Positions 1-8,082 of a stretch of 23,232 nucleotides of DNA are shown here, piece by piece. Numbering within the stretch: the stretch's first letter is position 1; each line of letters starts with the position of its first letter. Location: positions 1 through 23,232 of the forward strand of contig DASZCR010000009.1 in assembly GCA_035942915.1 (NCBI GenBank). Reading direction: 5' to 3'. Under the pieces are notes generated by a model. It was not told where the DNA came from. It ran no database searches and was given only the letters and a program-made list of their open reading frames with translations. This DNA comes from DASZCR01 sp035942915 (lineage in GTDB: Bacteria > Acidobacteriota > Blastocatellia > Pyrinomonadales > Pyrinomonadaceae). A program made the translations under genes and the position numbers.

Positions 1-3000
1 GTCGAAGCAGATGGAAGTCGAGGCCAGCACGCCTGCGAGTTGTGCGTCTGTGAAATGCTCGCGCGCCCAGTGCAAAAGCATGGCGGCGCTGCGATGTTCG
101 ATGGCTACGCCTTTCGGTCTCCCCGTCGAGCCGGAGGTGTAGATGATGTAGGCAAGATTCTCCGGGCTGACGTTGGGCAGAGCAGCGGCTTGTGTGTCGA
201 GGTCAGGTTGTTGCTCGCGCCACTCTTGAGAATCGAGACAGATGACGGGCAGCGAGTCTGTCGCGGGCAGACGATGACGCAGAGAGCTTTGCGTGAGAAT
301 CAGACGCGGGCGCGAATCGTCGAGCATGAAGGCGAGACGCTCGGCCGGATACGCAGGGTCGAGAGGGACGTATGCGCCGCCCGCCTTGAGCACGGCGAGC
401 ATGGCGACAATCATCTCCGCCGTGCGTTCGCAGCAGAGCGCGACGGCCGTCTCAGGGGCGACGCCGTGCGCGCGCAGCCGTCGCGCAAGCCTCTCCGCAC
501 GTCGGTTCAACTCCGAATAGGTCAGACGTTCGCCGCCGGAGACGAGCGCGAAGGTATCGGGCGTGCGCGCAACCTGTGCTTCAAAGAGGCGATGCAGAGG
601 CGCGTGCGCGTCTGTGTAATCGGCTCGCGTGTCGTTCCATTCAAAGAGCGTGCGGCGTCGCTCGGCGGGCGACAGCAGTGTTAGTTGAGAGAGATGCTCC
701 TGCGGGTCGGCCGTGACGGAGACGAGGAGTTGCTCGAAGTGCGAGGCCATGCGCTCGACGGTCGCGGCGTCGAAGAGGTCTGTGTTGTATTCGAGTGAGG
801 CGGCGAGCGTGTCGCCCGCTTCGGTCATCGACAGGCGCAGGTCGAAGAGGGCGACGCGCTGCTCAAGCGCCATCGATTCGAGCACGAGTTCGCCCAAACG
901 GATGCGGCCGCCCGCCTCGCCGAGCGCAAACGATGCGAGTCCTTCGTCGCGCAGCAGGTGCGCCTGTTGCATGACGAACATCGTCTGAAAGAGCGGCGTC
1001 CGGCTGGCGTCGCGCTCCGGTTGCAAACGCTGCACGAGCAGCGCAAACGGGTACTCCTGATGCGCGAAGGCGTCGAGCACAGTCCGGCGCACGCGCGCCA
1101 GATGTTCGACGAAGCGCGGATTGCCGGAGAGGTTTGCGCGCATCACCAGCGGGTTGACGAAATAACCGACCACGCCCGCGTGCGTCGCCGAGTTGCGCGA
1201 AGCCGTAGGCGAGCCGGTGGCGAACTCGTCCTGCCCGCTGTAGCGTTGCAGCAGCACTTGAAAGGCCGCGAGCAACACCATGTAGAGCGTCGCCCCTTCG
1301 CTTCTTCCCAACTCTCTGAGGCTGCGCGTCAAGGCGGCGCTCAACTTGAAGGCGTGCGTTGTGCCGCGATAGGTCTGCACGGGCGGGCGCGGCCTGTCGT
1401 AAGGTAGATTGAGCGCAGGCACGCCGCCGCCCAACTGCTGCTCCCAGTAGTTCCACAGCCGCTCGCCTTCGCCGCCTTCAAGCATCTCCGCCTGACGGCG
1501 CACGTAATCCGTGTATGACAGGCGCAACGGCGCGAGGTTTGCGCCGACGCCCTTCGACTCGGCCTCGTAAAGCTCTCCCATCTCGCTGAGCAGCACGGCC
1601 AGCGACCAGAAATCGACGATGATGTGATGCGCGACGACGAGCAGGACGTGTTCATCTTCGGCGCGCGAGAGGAGGCAGACTCTCAGCAGCGGCCCTTCGC
1701 CGAGATTGAAAGGGCGATGCGCCTGCTCCGTCACCCACTGTTGACAGACCGCGTCGCTCCACGATGCAGCGTCAACCTCTTCAAAGTGCAACGGCAGATG
1801 TTCATGCACGCGCTGCACGGGCGCGCCTTCCGAAGCGTCGAAGGTCGTGCGCAGAGCAGCATGACGTTCGACCAACGTCTCGAACGCACGGCGGAGAGTC
1901 GATGCATCGAGTCGGCCGCGCACGCGCATCGACGAGGCGACGTTGTAGGCCGCGCTGTCGGGAGCCATCCGGTGCAGGAACCAGAGCGCCTGCTGCCCGT
2001 GCGAAAGCGGATGAACGGCCGCTTCGGAGACGCTCGCCGGTGTTGGCTGCCTCCTGACAGGCGGCGCGGCCGTGTGCTCCATCGGCTGCGGAGACGCCAA
2101 CTGCCGGTGCGCCTCGACGGCCACCTCCATGATGCTCGAACTTTGCAGCAGCGAAACCAGCGGCAGCGCAACGCCGAGCGTCGTTTCGAGTTCGTGCGAC
2201 AACTCGACCGCCAGCAGCGAGTCGATGCCGAAGCGCGTCAACGGTTGATGAGCATCAATCTCATCCGCTGCGACGCCAAGTTTCGACGCCACCTGCGCGC
2301 GCACGTAAGCGGCAATCTGCTCGACGCTGTAACTCTCGGCCGCCGTGTCGAGCAGCCGTGAGCCATCCGACTCACCAATCTCGTTTCGCGGCTCGCCTTC
2401 GGCCTGCCACGCGGCCAACGCTTCAAAGCGCGACGCCAGAAACAGTTCGCGCGCCTCTCTGCGTCGCAGCTTGCCGCTCGAAGTCTTCGGCACGCTCCCC
2501 GCTTTCAACAGCACGACGGCGTGCGCCTGCACCTCGTATTCTTCCGCGATGGCCTGCCTGATGTTGCCGATAACCTCTGCATAGTCGGCCGCCGCGCGGC
2601 GCTTCACCTCCTGCAAGACGACGAGTCGCTCCTCGCCTTCGACTTCAACCGAAAAGGCGACGCCGCAACCGGGACGCAAAGCCGCGTGCGCTTGCTCCGT
2701 GACGCGCTCGATGTCGTGCGGATAAAGATTTCGACCGCGAATGATGATGAGGTCTTTGAGGCGGCCGGTGATGAACAGTTCGCCTTCGTGGAAGAAGCCG
2801 AGGTCGCCCGTGCGCAGAAATCTGCCGGTCAAGTTCTCCGCATCGGCTTCGATAAAGGTGCGCGCCGTCTCCTCCGTGCGATTCCAATAACCGCTCGCCA
2901 CGCTCTGCCCGCCAATCCAGATTTCGCCCACCTCGCCTTCGGCGCAAACCTTCTGCGATTCGGCATCGACGACGGCTATCTGCTGACCGGCAAGCGCGCC

Positions 3001-4158
3001 GCCGCAACCGACGAGAAGCCGCGCATCCTCTTCGTCTTCCGCGCACGCAAGCGCGTAGCCTTTTTCGAGCGCGCTCCGGCGCACAGTCAAGGTGACGGGC
3101 GTTCTCGCTTCGAGAGTTCCCGAAACGAGGAGCGTCGCTTCGGCCAGACCGTAGCAGGGATAGAGCGCGCTGCGGCGGAAGCCGCACGGCTCGAAGGTCT
3201 GTGCAAACTGTTCGAGGGTTTCCGCGCGGACAGGCTCCGAGCCGTTAAAGGCTGCGCTCCAACTGCTCAGGTCGAGCGCCGCCAAATCCTCCGCGCTGAC
3301 CTTGCGCACGCATAAATCGTAAGCGAAGTTGGGGCCGCCGCTTGTGGTCGCGCCGTAACGCGTTATCGCTTGCAGCCAGCGCGCAGGTTTTTGCAGGAAA
3401 GCGAGCGGCGACATCAGCACACAGCGTCCGCCGACGTAGAGCGGTTGGAGCACGTTACCGATAAGCCCCATGTCGTGATAAAGCGGCAGCCACCCGACGA
3501 TGATTGAGTCTTCGCTTTGACGAAAAGCGCGCTTAATCATCTCCTCGTTATGAAGCAGATTCCCGTGCGTCACCATCACGCCCTTCGGCGCAGACGTAGA
3601 ACCCGATGTGTATTGCAGGAAGGCGAGCGTTGAGCTATCGACGAGAGGCGCGCGCCACTCTGCGGCCAGCGCGGCGTCGAGTTCGTCCGTCGCCCGCCAG
3701 CTTAAATTGTCGAGTGAGGGGAGCGCGCCCAGAAGCGGTCGCAGGCGCGCGAGCGTGGCCGCGTCTGTTAAAGCCGCGCTCGCTTGCGCGTCTGCGACTA
3801 TCGCTTGCAGGCGTTCGAGTTTGCGATTGAGACGGGGCGGATAGGCAGGGACGGCGACTGCGCCCGCGTAGAGACAGCCCCAGAAGGCCGCGATGTATTC
3901 AAGCCCCGGCGGGTAGAGCAACAGCACACGCGCGCCCTGCAAGCGACGGCTCATCAACCACGCGGCGACGGCGCGCGCCTGCGTCTCCAACTGACCATAG
4001 GTGAGATGCACCTCGTCGCCTTCACCGTCGCGCAGGAAGGTGTAGGCCAGCCTTTCGGGGCGGTCTTCGGCTCTGCGCCGGAGAAGCTCAATCAGGCTGC
4101 CGAATTCCGGGTTGGCTTCTTCCGAAGGGCTTGTGTAGGTGCTCGTCGTGGAAGACAT
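1..4158 (-). CDS. Lipoinitiation NRPS: fatty acyl-AMP ligase - ACP - C - A (3' end outside window)
   Basis: The frame is open for 1386 codons from ATG 4158 to base 1, so the C-terminus lies outside the window. Residues about 20-580 are a fatty acyl-AMP ligase: P-loop YTSGSTSAPKG near 180, then WLPLYHDMGL, TSGGPNFAYDLC and YPCYGLAEATLL, with catalytic Lys563 in SSGKLRR. These blocks are typical of FAALs, which adenylate a fatty acid and load it on a carrier without CoA. An ACP follows (FGIDSLLAVE, phosphopantetheine Ser647), then a condensation domain with HHIIVDFW starting at His844. Last comes the first half of an adenylation domain (YTSGSTGRPKG) that ends at its first specificity residue, the Asp of ICFD. 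The start is fixed by an in-frame TGA three codons upstream. No clear Shine-Dalgarno is visible. The protein should N-acylate the first amino acid of a lipopeptide. That substrate cannot be predicted because the pocket is cut. Confidence 0.95.
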   Translation of the reverse strand, partial: MSSTTSTYTSPSEEANPEFGSLIELLRRRAEDRPERLAYTFLRDGEGDEVHLTYGQLETQARAVAAWLMSRRLQGARVLLLYPPGLEYIAAFWGCLYAGAVAVPAYPPRLNRKLERLQAIVADAQASAALTDAATLARLRPLLGALPSLDNLSWRATDELDAALAAEWRAPLVDSSTLAFLQYTSGSTSAPKGVMVTHGNLLHNEEMIKRAFRQSEDSIIVGWLPLYHDMGLIGNVLQPLYVGGRCVLMSPLAFLQKPARWLQAITRYGATTSGGPNFAYDLCVRKVSAEDLAALDLSSWSAAFNGSEPVRAETLEQFAQTFEPCGFRRSALYPCYGLAEATLLVSGTLEARTPVTLTVRRSALEKGYALACAEDEEDARLLVGCGGALAGQQIAVVDAESQKVCAEGEVGEIWIGGQSVASGYWNRTEETARTFIEADAENLTGRFLRTGDLGFFHEGELFITGRLKDLIIIRGRNLYPHDIERVTEQAHAALRPGCGVAFSVEVEGEERLVVLQEVKRRAAADYAEVIGNIRQAIAEEYEVQAHAVVLLKAGSVPKTSSGKLRRREARELFLASRFEALAAWQAEGEPRNEIGESDGSRLLDTAAESYSVEQIAAYVRAQVASKLGVAADEIDAHQPLTRFGIDSLLAVELSHELETTLGVALPLVSLLQSSSIMEVAVEAHRQLASPQPMEHTAAPPVRRQPTPASVSEAAVHPLSHGQQALWFLHRMAPDSAAYNVASSMRVRGRLDASTLRRAFETLVERHAALRTTFDASEGAPVQRVHEHLPLHFEEVDAASWSDAVCQQWVTEQAHRPFNLGEGPLLRVCLLSRAEDEHVLLVVAHHIIVDFWSLAVLLSEMGELYEAESKGVGANLAPLRLSYTDYVRRQAEMLEGGEGERLWNYWEQQLGGGVPALNLPYDRPRPPVQTYRGTTHAFKLSAALTRSLRELGRSEGATLYMVLLAAFQVLLQRYSGQDEFATGSPTASRNSATHAGVVGYFVNPLVMRANLSGNPRFVEHLARVRRTVLDAFAHQEYPFALLVQRLQPERDASRTPLFQTMFVMQQAHLLRDEGLASFALGEAGGRIRLGELVLESMALEQRVALFDLRLSMTEAGDTLAASLEYNTDLFDAATVERMASHFEQLLVSVTADPQEHLSQLTLLSPAERRRTLFEWNDTRADYTDAHAPLHRLFEAQVARTPDTFALVSGGERLTYSELNRRAERLARRLRAHGVAPETAVALCCERTAEMIVAMLAVLKAGGAYVPLDPAYPAERLAFMLDDSRPRLILTQSSLRHRLPATDSLPVICLDSQEWREQQPDLDTQAAALPNVSPENLAYIIYTSGSTGRPKGVAIEHRSAAMLLHWAREHFTDAQLAGVLASTSICFD

Positions 4159-4168
4159 AAGGCGTCAG

Positions 4169-4186
4169 GCCGGACACTCGTCCGGC
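4169..4186 (-). other. Perfect GC-rich hairpin just upstream of the FAAL-NRPS start codon
   Basis: A 7-bp perfect stem, GCCGGAC/GTCCGGC, with a 4-base loop lies 10 bases before ATG 4158, inside the 81-base gap after the peptidase gene. No T-run follows on the minus strand, so it does not look like an intrinsic terminator. A start codon without a visible Shine-Dalgarno next to a stable stem could limit translation, or the stem could mark an mRNA processing site. Function is unknown; only the inverted repeat is seen directly. Confidence 0.45.
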
Positions 4187-4239
4187 GTGCGTTGAATCAA
4201 CTGTGGAGCGTTCGTGCGGTCTGCTTGCGGGAGCCGGGT

Positions 4240-6606
4240 TCAGAACGAATAGGTTTTGCTGACGAGCGTCGCATCGCTCGACTGTCCGGCCGCAGGTATC
4301 AGGTAATCCGGTCTCGGTCGCACACTCTGTCCGGGGATTTCGGGCAATCCGTCCGTGCGCTCGACCATTATCAACTTGACAGGCTGGCTCGTTCTCACTT
4401 CCAGAGTCAGTTCGATGCCCTCAGGGGGCGTCGTCCAATACTGAAGCACCCAGGGCTGCGGCGTCTGACTTCGCGCGCGCCCGTCACGCGCGCCGAGCTT
4501 CTTTCCGTTGACGACGGCCGAGACCACTTCGGTCTGCGGGTCGATGAAGGCTGTCAGTTGTGTCCCTGCTGCCGAAGGCACGAGGCTCAGGCGCAGCGTG
4601 CGGACGCCTTGCGTGTCGGTGGCTTCGAGCAGAGTGGCTTGCGGCGCGCCGAGCGGAAGCGTCGGGGCAGACGCTTTCAGATAGTTGCCGGGGAAGGTCG
4701 GCGCAAACTCTGCAATCGCGCCCCTCTCAAACTTGTTGCCGAAGAACTGCGCGCTCCAGTCGTCCGGCCTGACATCGCTGCTCGCCCACGCGGCTTTTCC
4801 CGTGTCCGCGTTCAATGCGTAGAAGACGTTATCGAAGCGCGGATGCCGCTTGTCGAAATTGAAACCGAACGCCGCCCACGCGAGCAACACCACGCCGAAG
4901 ACGGCCACGCCCGCCGGGAGGAACCACCTGTGTCGCTCGCCGAGAAGCCCGAACTGCGCCGCGACGAGTCCCAACAGAATCGCTGACAGGAACGCGACCG
5001 CGCCAATCAACGCCAGACCCACGCCGACGTAAAGCTGATAAATCACCGGCACGAGCAGGACAATCGCCGGACTCGCGGACAATACGAGCACGACGAGGCG
5101 CGCAAGCGACGGCCTCTGCGTCTTGCCCGACATAAAGGCGAAGACAGACGCGATGAGACTGAAGGCAAGCGGCCACAGCAGCAGGTAGCTCGCGCCCGGC
5201 AGCACGAACGAAACCAGCAACAACAGGAACGCCCAACAGAACTGGCTGCCGCTCAGGAGACTTTCGGCATTCGTCCTGCGTTTGAACCAACCGTAAATCG
5301 CCACGACCAGCGCGACGCAGAGGGCGCTGAAGCCTGCCAGATAAATCTTGCCCTGATAGAAGTCGTCCGTCAGGCTGCGTCCGAGCAGTCGCTGCACAGT
5401 CCCGATGAGCCACCACAGCAACGCAACCGTGAGCGTCGTCAAGACGACGCTGACAATGAAGGCGACGATGCCGAGGATGATGCCTTTGAACGTGACGCTT
5501 CCGCGTCTCAGCCCGTATCCGGTGACGGCGACGAGCAGCCCCGTCATGAAAATCGTGAGCGGCAGCACCCACTCGGCCGAGTATTTGAAGACGAAGCGCC
5601 CCAGCACGTCTGAATAGATGGCGTTGCCCGCCTTCTCCTCCGGCACGGTTAGATTACCGAAGTGGCGCGTCAGCGCCAGCGCGTATGAGCCGTGATGTTG
5701 CAGGCTGCGCTCGTCGATGTTCTCAAGGCTGTCGGCGCGCAGGTGATAGCGCATCACACCGTCGATGTAAGCGAAGTTAAGACCCTGCATCCCGGCCTCT
5801 TTGAAGACCGAGAAATCCGTATCGTTCGGCAGCAGCCTGTATATCTCGTAGCTCAGAGAGTTGGCGAGCGGGTGCGGCGCGGTCTCCATGAACTGGCGCA
5901 CGAGCCAATCGTTGTCGCGGCTCGTCTCGAACATGATGACGGGGCCGCCGCTGCCGCGCGCTTCGTAGTTGAGCACGACGCCCACTTCCTTCGCCGCAGG
6001 ATGCTCTTCGACAAAGGCTTGAGCGCCGAGCAGCCCGACCTCCTCGCCGTCTGTGAAGAGGAAGACCACGTCTCGCTTCAAAGCCGGGCCGGCTTTCAAC
6101 GCACGCAGACACTCAAGCAGGGTGACGACTCCCGCGCCATCGTCGCTTGCGCCGGGGCTGTTCGGCACGGTGTCGTAATGGCTGGCGAGCAGGACGGCCT
6201 TGCCGCCCTCAGTTCCCTTCAATCTGGCGATGATGTTGCTGACCGTGCCGCCGCGCGGGAAGTTGGCGCGTCTGGCACTGACGACCGAGGTGGTCTGCAC
6301 TTCAGGCTCAAGTCCCAACTCGGTTAACTCACGCGTGATGCGTTCGCGCACGCGTGTGTGTTCGAGCGAACCCATCGGGTGCGGGTTTTGCGCGATGCCC
6401 TCAAGTCTCTTGAGAGCGCGCGCCGAGGAGAACACGTCGGGCGGAGCGTCTGCCGCCACCGTCTGCGGCGGCCTCTGTTGAAGCAGCGCGAACGCCGCGA
6501 GTCCTGCGAGGACGAGGGCAAGCAGGACGCCGAACGCCTTGCCGTTCGTGCGCGGCGCGACCGTCTGAGAGATTTCCGCTCTGTCTGTCGTGTGGGTTTC
6601 TGCCAT
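4240..6606 (-). CDS. Membrane-anchored M28-family zinc metallopeptidase (ERMP1-like architecture)
   Basis: This 788-residue protein has an N-terminal signal-anchor near residues 23-43 (VLLALVLAGLAAFALL) and an M28 peptidase domain at about 60-320. It ends with at least six hydrophobic segments between 347 and 590 and a soluble tail of roughly 190 residues. Expected M28 metal and catalytic residues are all present: His143 with Asp145 (SHYDTVP), Asp155 (GASDDGAG), Glu188 and Glu189 (DGEEVG), Glu215 (NYEARG) and His288 (RYHLRADS). The catalytic domain is predicted on the periplasmic side. A peptidase followed by many helices resembles eukaryotic ERMP1 and its bacterial relatives more than simple secreted aminopeptidases. 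ATG 6606 is chosen over GTG 6612 because AGGAG lies 5 bases upstream of it and overlaps the GTG. In this operon it may trim or activate the exported peptide, or give self-resistance; that is inference. Confidence 0.9.
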   Translation of the reverse strand: MAETHTTDRAEISQTVAPRTNGKAFGVLLALVLAGLAAFALLQQRPPQTVAADAPPDVFSSARALKRLEGIAQNPHPMGSLEHTRVRERITRELTELGLEPEVQTTSVVSARRANFPRGGTVSNIIARLKGTEGGKAVLLASHYDTVPNSPGASDDGAGVVTLLECLRALKAGPALKRDVVFLFTDGEEVGLLGAQAFVEEHPAAKEVGVVLNYEARGSGGPVIMFETSRDNDWLVRQFMETAPHPLANSLSYEIYRLLPNDTDFSVFKEAGMQGLNFAYIDGVMRYHLRADSLENIDERSLQHHGSYALALTRHFGNLTVPEEKAGNAIYSDVLGRFVFKYSAEWVLPLTIFMTGLLVAVTGYGLRRGSVTFKGIILGIVAFIVSVVLTTLTVALLWWLIGTVQRLLGRSLTDDFYQGKIYLAGFSALCVALVVAIYGWFKRRTNAESLLSGSQFCWAFLLLLVSFVLPGASYLLLWPLAFSLIASVFAFMSGKTQRPSLARLVVLVLSASPAIVLLVPVIYQLYVGVGLALIGAVAFLSAILLGLVAAQFGLLGERHRWFLPAGVAVFGVVLLAWAAFGFNFDKRHPRFDNVFYALNADTGKAAWASSDVRPDDWSAQFFGNKFERGAIAEFAPTFPGNYLKASAPTLPLGAPQATLLEATDTQGVRTLRLSLVPSAAGTQLTAFIDPQTEVVSAVVNGKKLGARDGRARSQTPQPWVLQYWTTPPEGIELTLEVRTSQPVKLIMVERTDGLPEIPGQSVRPRPDYLIPAAGQSSDATLVSKTYSF

Positions 6607-6611
6607 CGACA

Positions 6612-6616
6612 CTCCT
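6612..6616 (-). promoter_or_regulatory. Shine-Dalgarno of the M28 peptidase gene
   Basis: AGGAG is followed by 5 bases (TGTCG) and ATG 6606. It overlaps an alternative in-frame GTG at 6612, which therefore cannot use it, so it decides the start. Confidence 0.7.
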
Positions 6617-6701
6617 TTGGCGGTGGCCTGCGCGGCTCACACTTCGCACGCGCCGCAACCACATGGGATGTTTGATGAAGCGTTAGGTTAACTGCCGTCT
6701 G

Positions 6702-8051
6702 TCAGACCGCCTGAATTATCTCTGCAATCAGGTGGTCGGCCTGATGTGTGCGCAGCTTCTCTTCGATATCTTCGACGTTGAGAAGTTGCTCGGTCAGCAG
6801 ATTCTGTTCGCGGCTAATCCGCAGGGCTTCTGTGTACGGCAGACAGGTAAACGTAATCATCGAATACAAGTCTTTGAACTTGTCTGGGAACAGTTGATTG
6901 ATGCGTCGCTCAATCTTCTTCCTCAACAGGAATCTCTGCTCGCCGACGAGCGAGCGCAGTTCGTCGAAGTGCTCGATGCAGAGGTCTGCAATCGCATCCG
7001 TGTTCGGCCTGCGTCTGCGCTCGTACTCGCGGAAAATCGTCTTCCAGTCGCCGTCGTAATCGTCCACACACGCGGCCAGCGTCAGGCAATCTTCAAAGCC
7101 CGCGTTTGCGCCCTGCCCGTAAGACGGATAGATAGCATGCGCCGCGTCGCCGATGAGGAGAATCTTATCCTCGAAAGACCAGGGCGCGCATTTAATCGTC
7201 ACCATGAAGCCGGGCGGGTGCGTGAAGAAGTCTCCGACGAGATTCTTCATGCTCGTTATCACGTCCGGGAACGACTGGCGGAAGAAGTTCAAGAGGTCGG
7301 CTTCGGTCTTCAGAGAGTCGAACGAAAGCTCGCCTTCAAACGGCAGATGAAGCGCGCAGGTGAAGCTGCCGTCCGTGTTCGGAAAGCCGATGAGCATGTA
7401 GTCGCCGCGCGGCCAGATGTGCAGGACGTTCTTCTCCGATGTCCAGCCGCCGTCGGCCTGCGCCGGAACAATCAACTCTTTGTAGCCCTGATGCCAGTAC
7501 TGCTGCGAGTAGTTGAAGCGGTTCTTCCTTTGGAGGTGCAGGCGCACGGCCGAGTATGCGCCGTCTGCGCCGATGATGCGGCAAGCGGTCTGCCTGCTGA
7601 CGGCCGACGTGCGCGAGTTTCTAAACTCGACGCTGTTGGTTGCGAAGTCGATGCCCGTGCACTTTTCCTCGAAGAAGAAACGGATGCCGGAGCGGCTCGC
7701 GGCGAACTCCAGAAGCACGCGGTTGAGTTCGTTGCGCGAGACGGAATAGATGGCCTCGCTGCTGTTGCCGTAAGGCTGAAAGGTCAACTCGCCTTCGACC
7801 GAGTGAATCAATCGGCCGTAGGCCGGGACGGCGATGCGCCGGACGATGTCGCCCGCGCCAACCTCGTCGAGCGCCTTGAGGCCGCGTTCGCAGAGAGTGA
7901 TGTTGATGGATTTTCCGGCGTCGAGGATGGCCTTGCGCGCGTCTGGACTCCGCTCGTAGACATCCACGCGGAATCCCCTCTCGGCGAGGCAGACGGCCAA
8001 CACCGAACCGACCAACCCCGCGCCGACAATGATGATTCTCTCGCTCGTCAT
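6702..8051 (-). CDS. kmo: Kynurenine 3-monooxygenase (FAD-dependent aromatic hydroxylase)
   Basis: The product is 449 residues, close to bacterial KMOs. It should hydroxylate L-kynurenine to 3-hydroxykynurenine using NADPH and O2. The FAD fingerprint VGAGLVGS is at residues 9-16 and GDAAHA contains Asp302. KMO-specific blocks include KSINITLCERG, SQQYWHQGYKEL, LHIWPRGDYMLI, GSFTCALHLPFE and GQGANAGFEDC. The substrate-carboxylate residues known from yeast and human KMO align with Arg80 (GRLIHS) and Tyr94 (QPYG), with the same 14-residue spacing. The usual Asn of the NFIEMR-like segment appears to be His361. ATG 8051 is chosen because the FAD motif begins right after it; the upstream extension is Arg-rich and not family-like. 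The ribosome site is weak (AAAGG). It lies 31 bases after the cytochrome gene. No tryptophan dioxygenase or kynureninase is in the window, so the role in the cluster is open: precursor supply or tailoring. Confidence 0.9.
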   Translation of the reverse strand: MTSERIIIVGAGLVGSVLAVCLAERGFRVDVYERSPDARKAILDAGKSINITLCERGLKALDEVGAGDIVRRIAVPAYGRLIHSVEGELTFQPYGNSSEAIYSVSRNELNRVLLEFAASRSGIRFFFEEKCTGIDFATNSVEFRNSRTSAVSRQTACRIIGADGAYSAVRLHLQRKNRFNYSQQYWHQGYKELIVPAQADGGWTSEKNVLHIWPRGDYMLIGFPNTDGSFTCALHLPFEGELSFDSLKTEADLLNFFRQSFPDVITSMKNLVGDFFTHPPGFMVTIKCAPWSFEDKILLIGDAAHAIYPSYGQGANAGFEDCLTLAACVDDYDGDWKTIFREYERRRRPNTDAIADLCIEHFDELRSLVGEQRFLLRKKIERRINQLFPDKFKDLYSMITFTCLPYTEALRISREQNLLTEQLLNVEDIEEKLRTHQADHLIAEIIQAV

Positions 8052-8082
8052 GGACTGGGACGCCTTTCGGCAAACGTCTTCA

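Noticed and set aside
1..4158. Possible frameshift or pseudogene at the left end
   Set aside because: Codon-by-codon reading from 4158 to base 1 stays in one open frame through FAAL, ACP, C and A motifs. It simply runs off the window.
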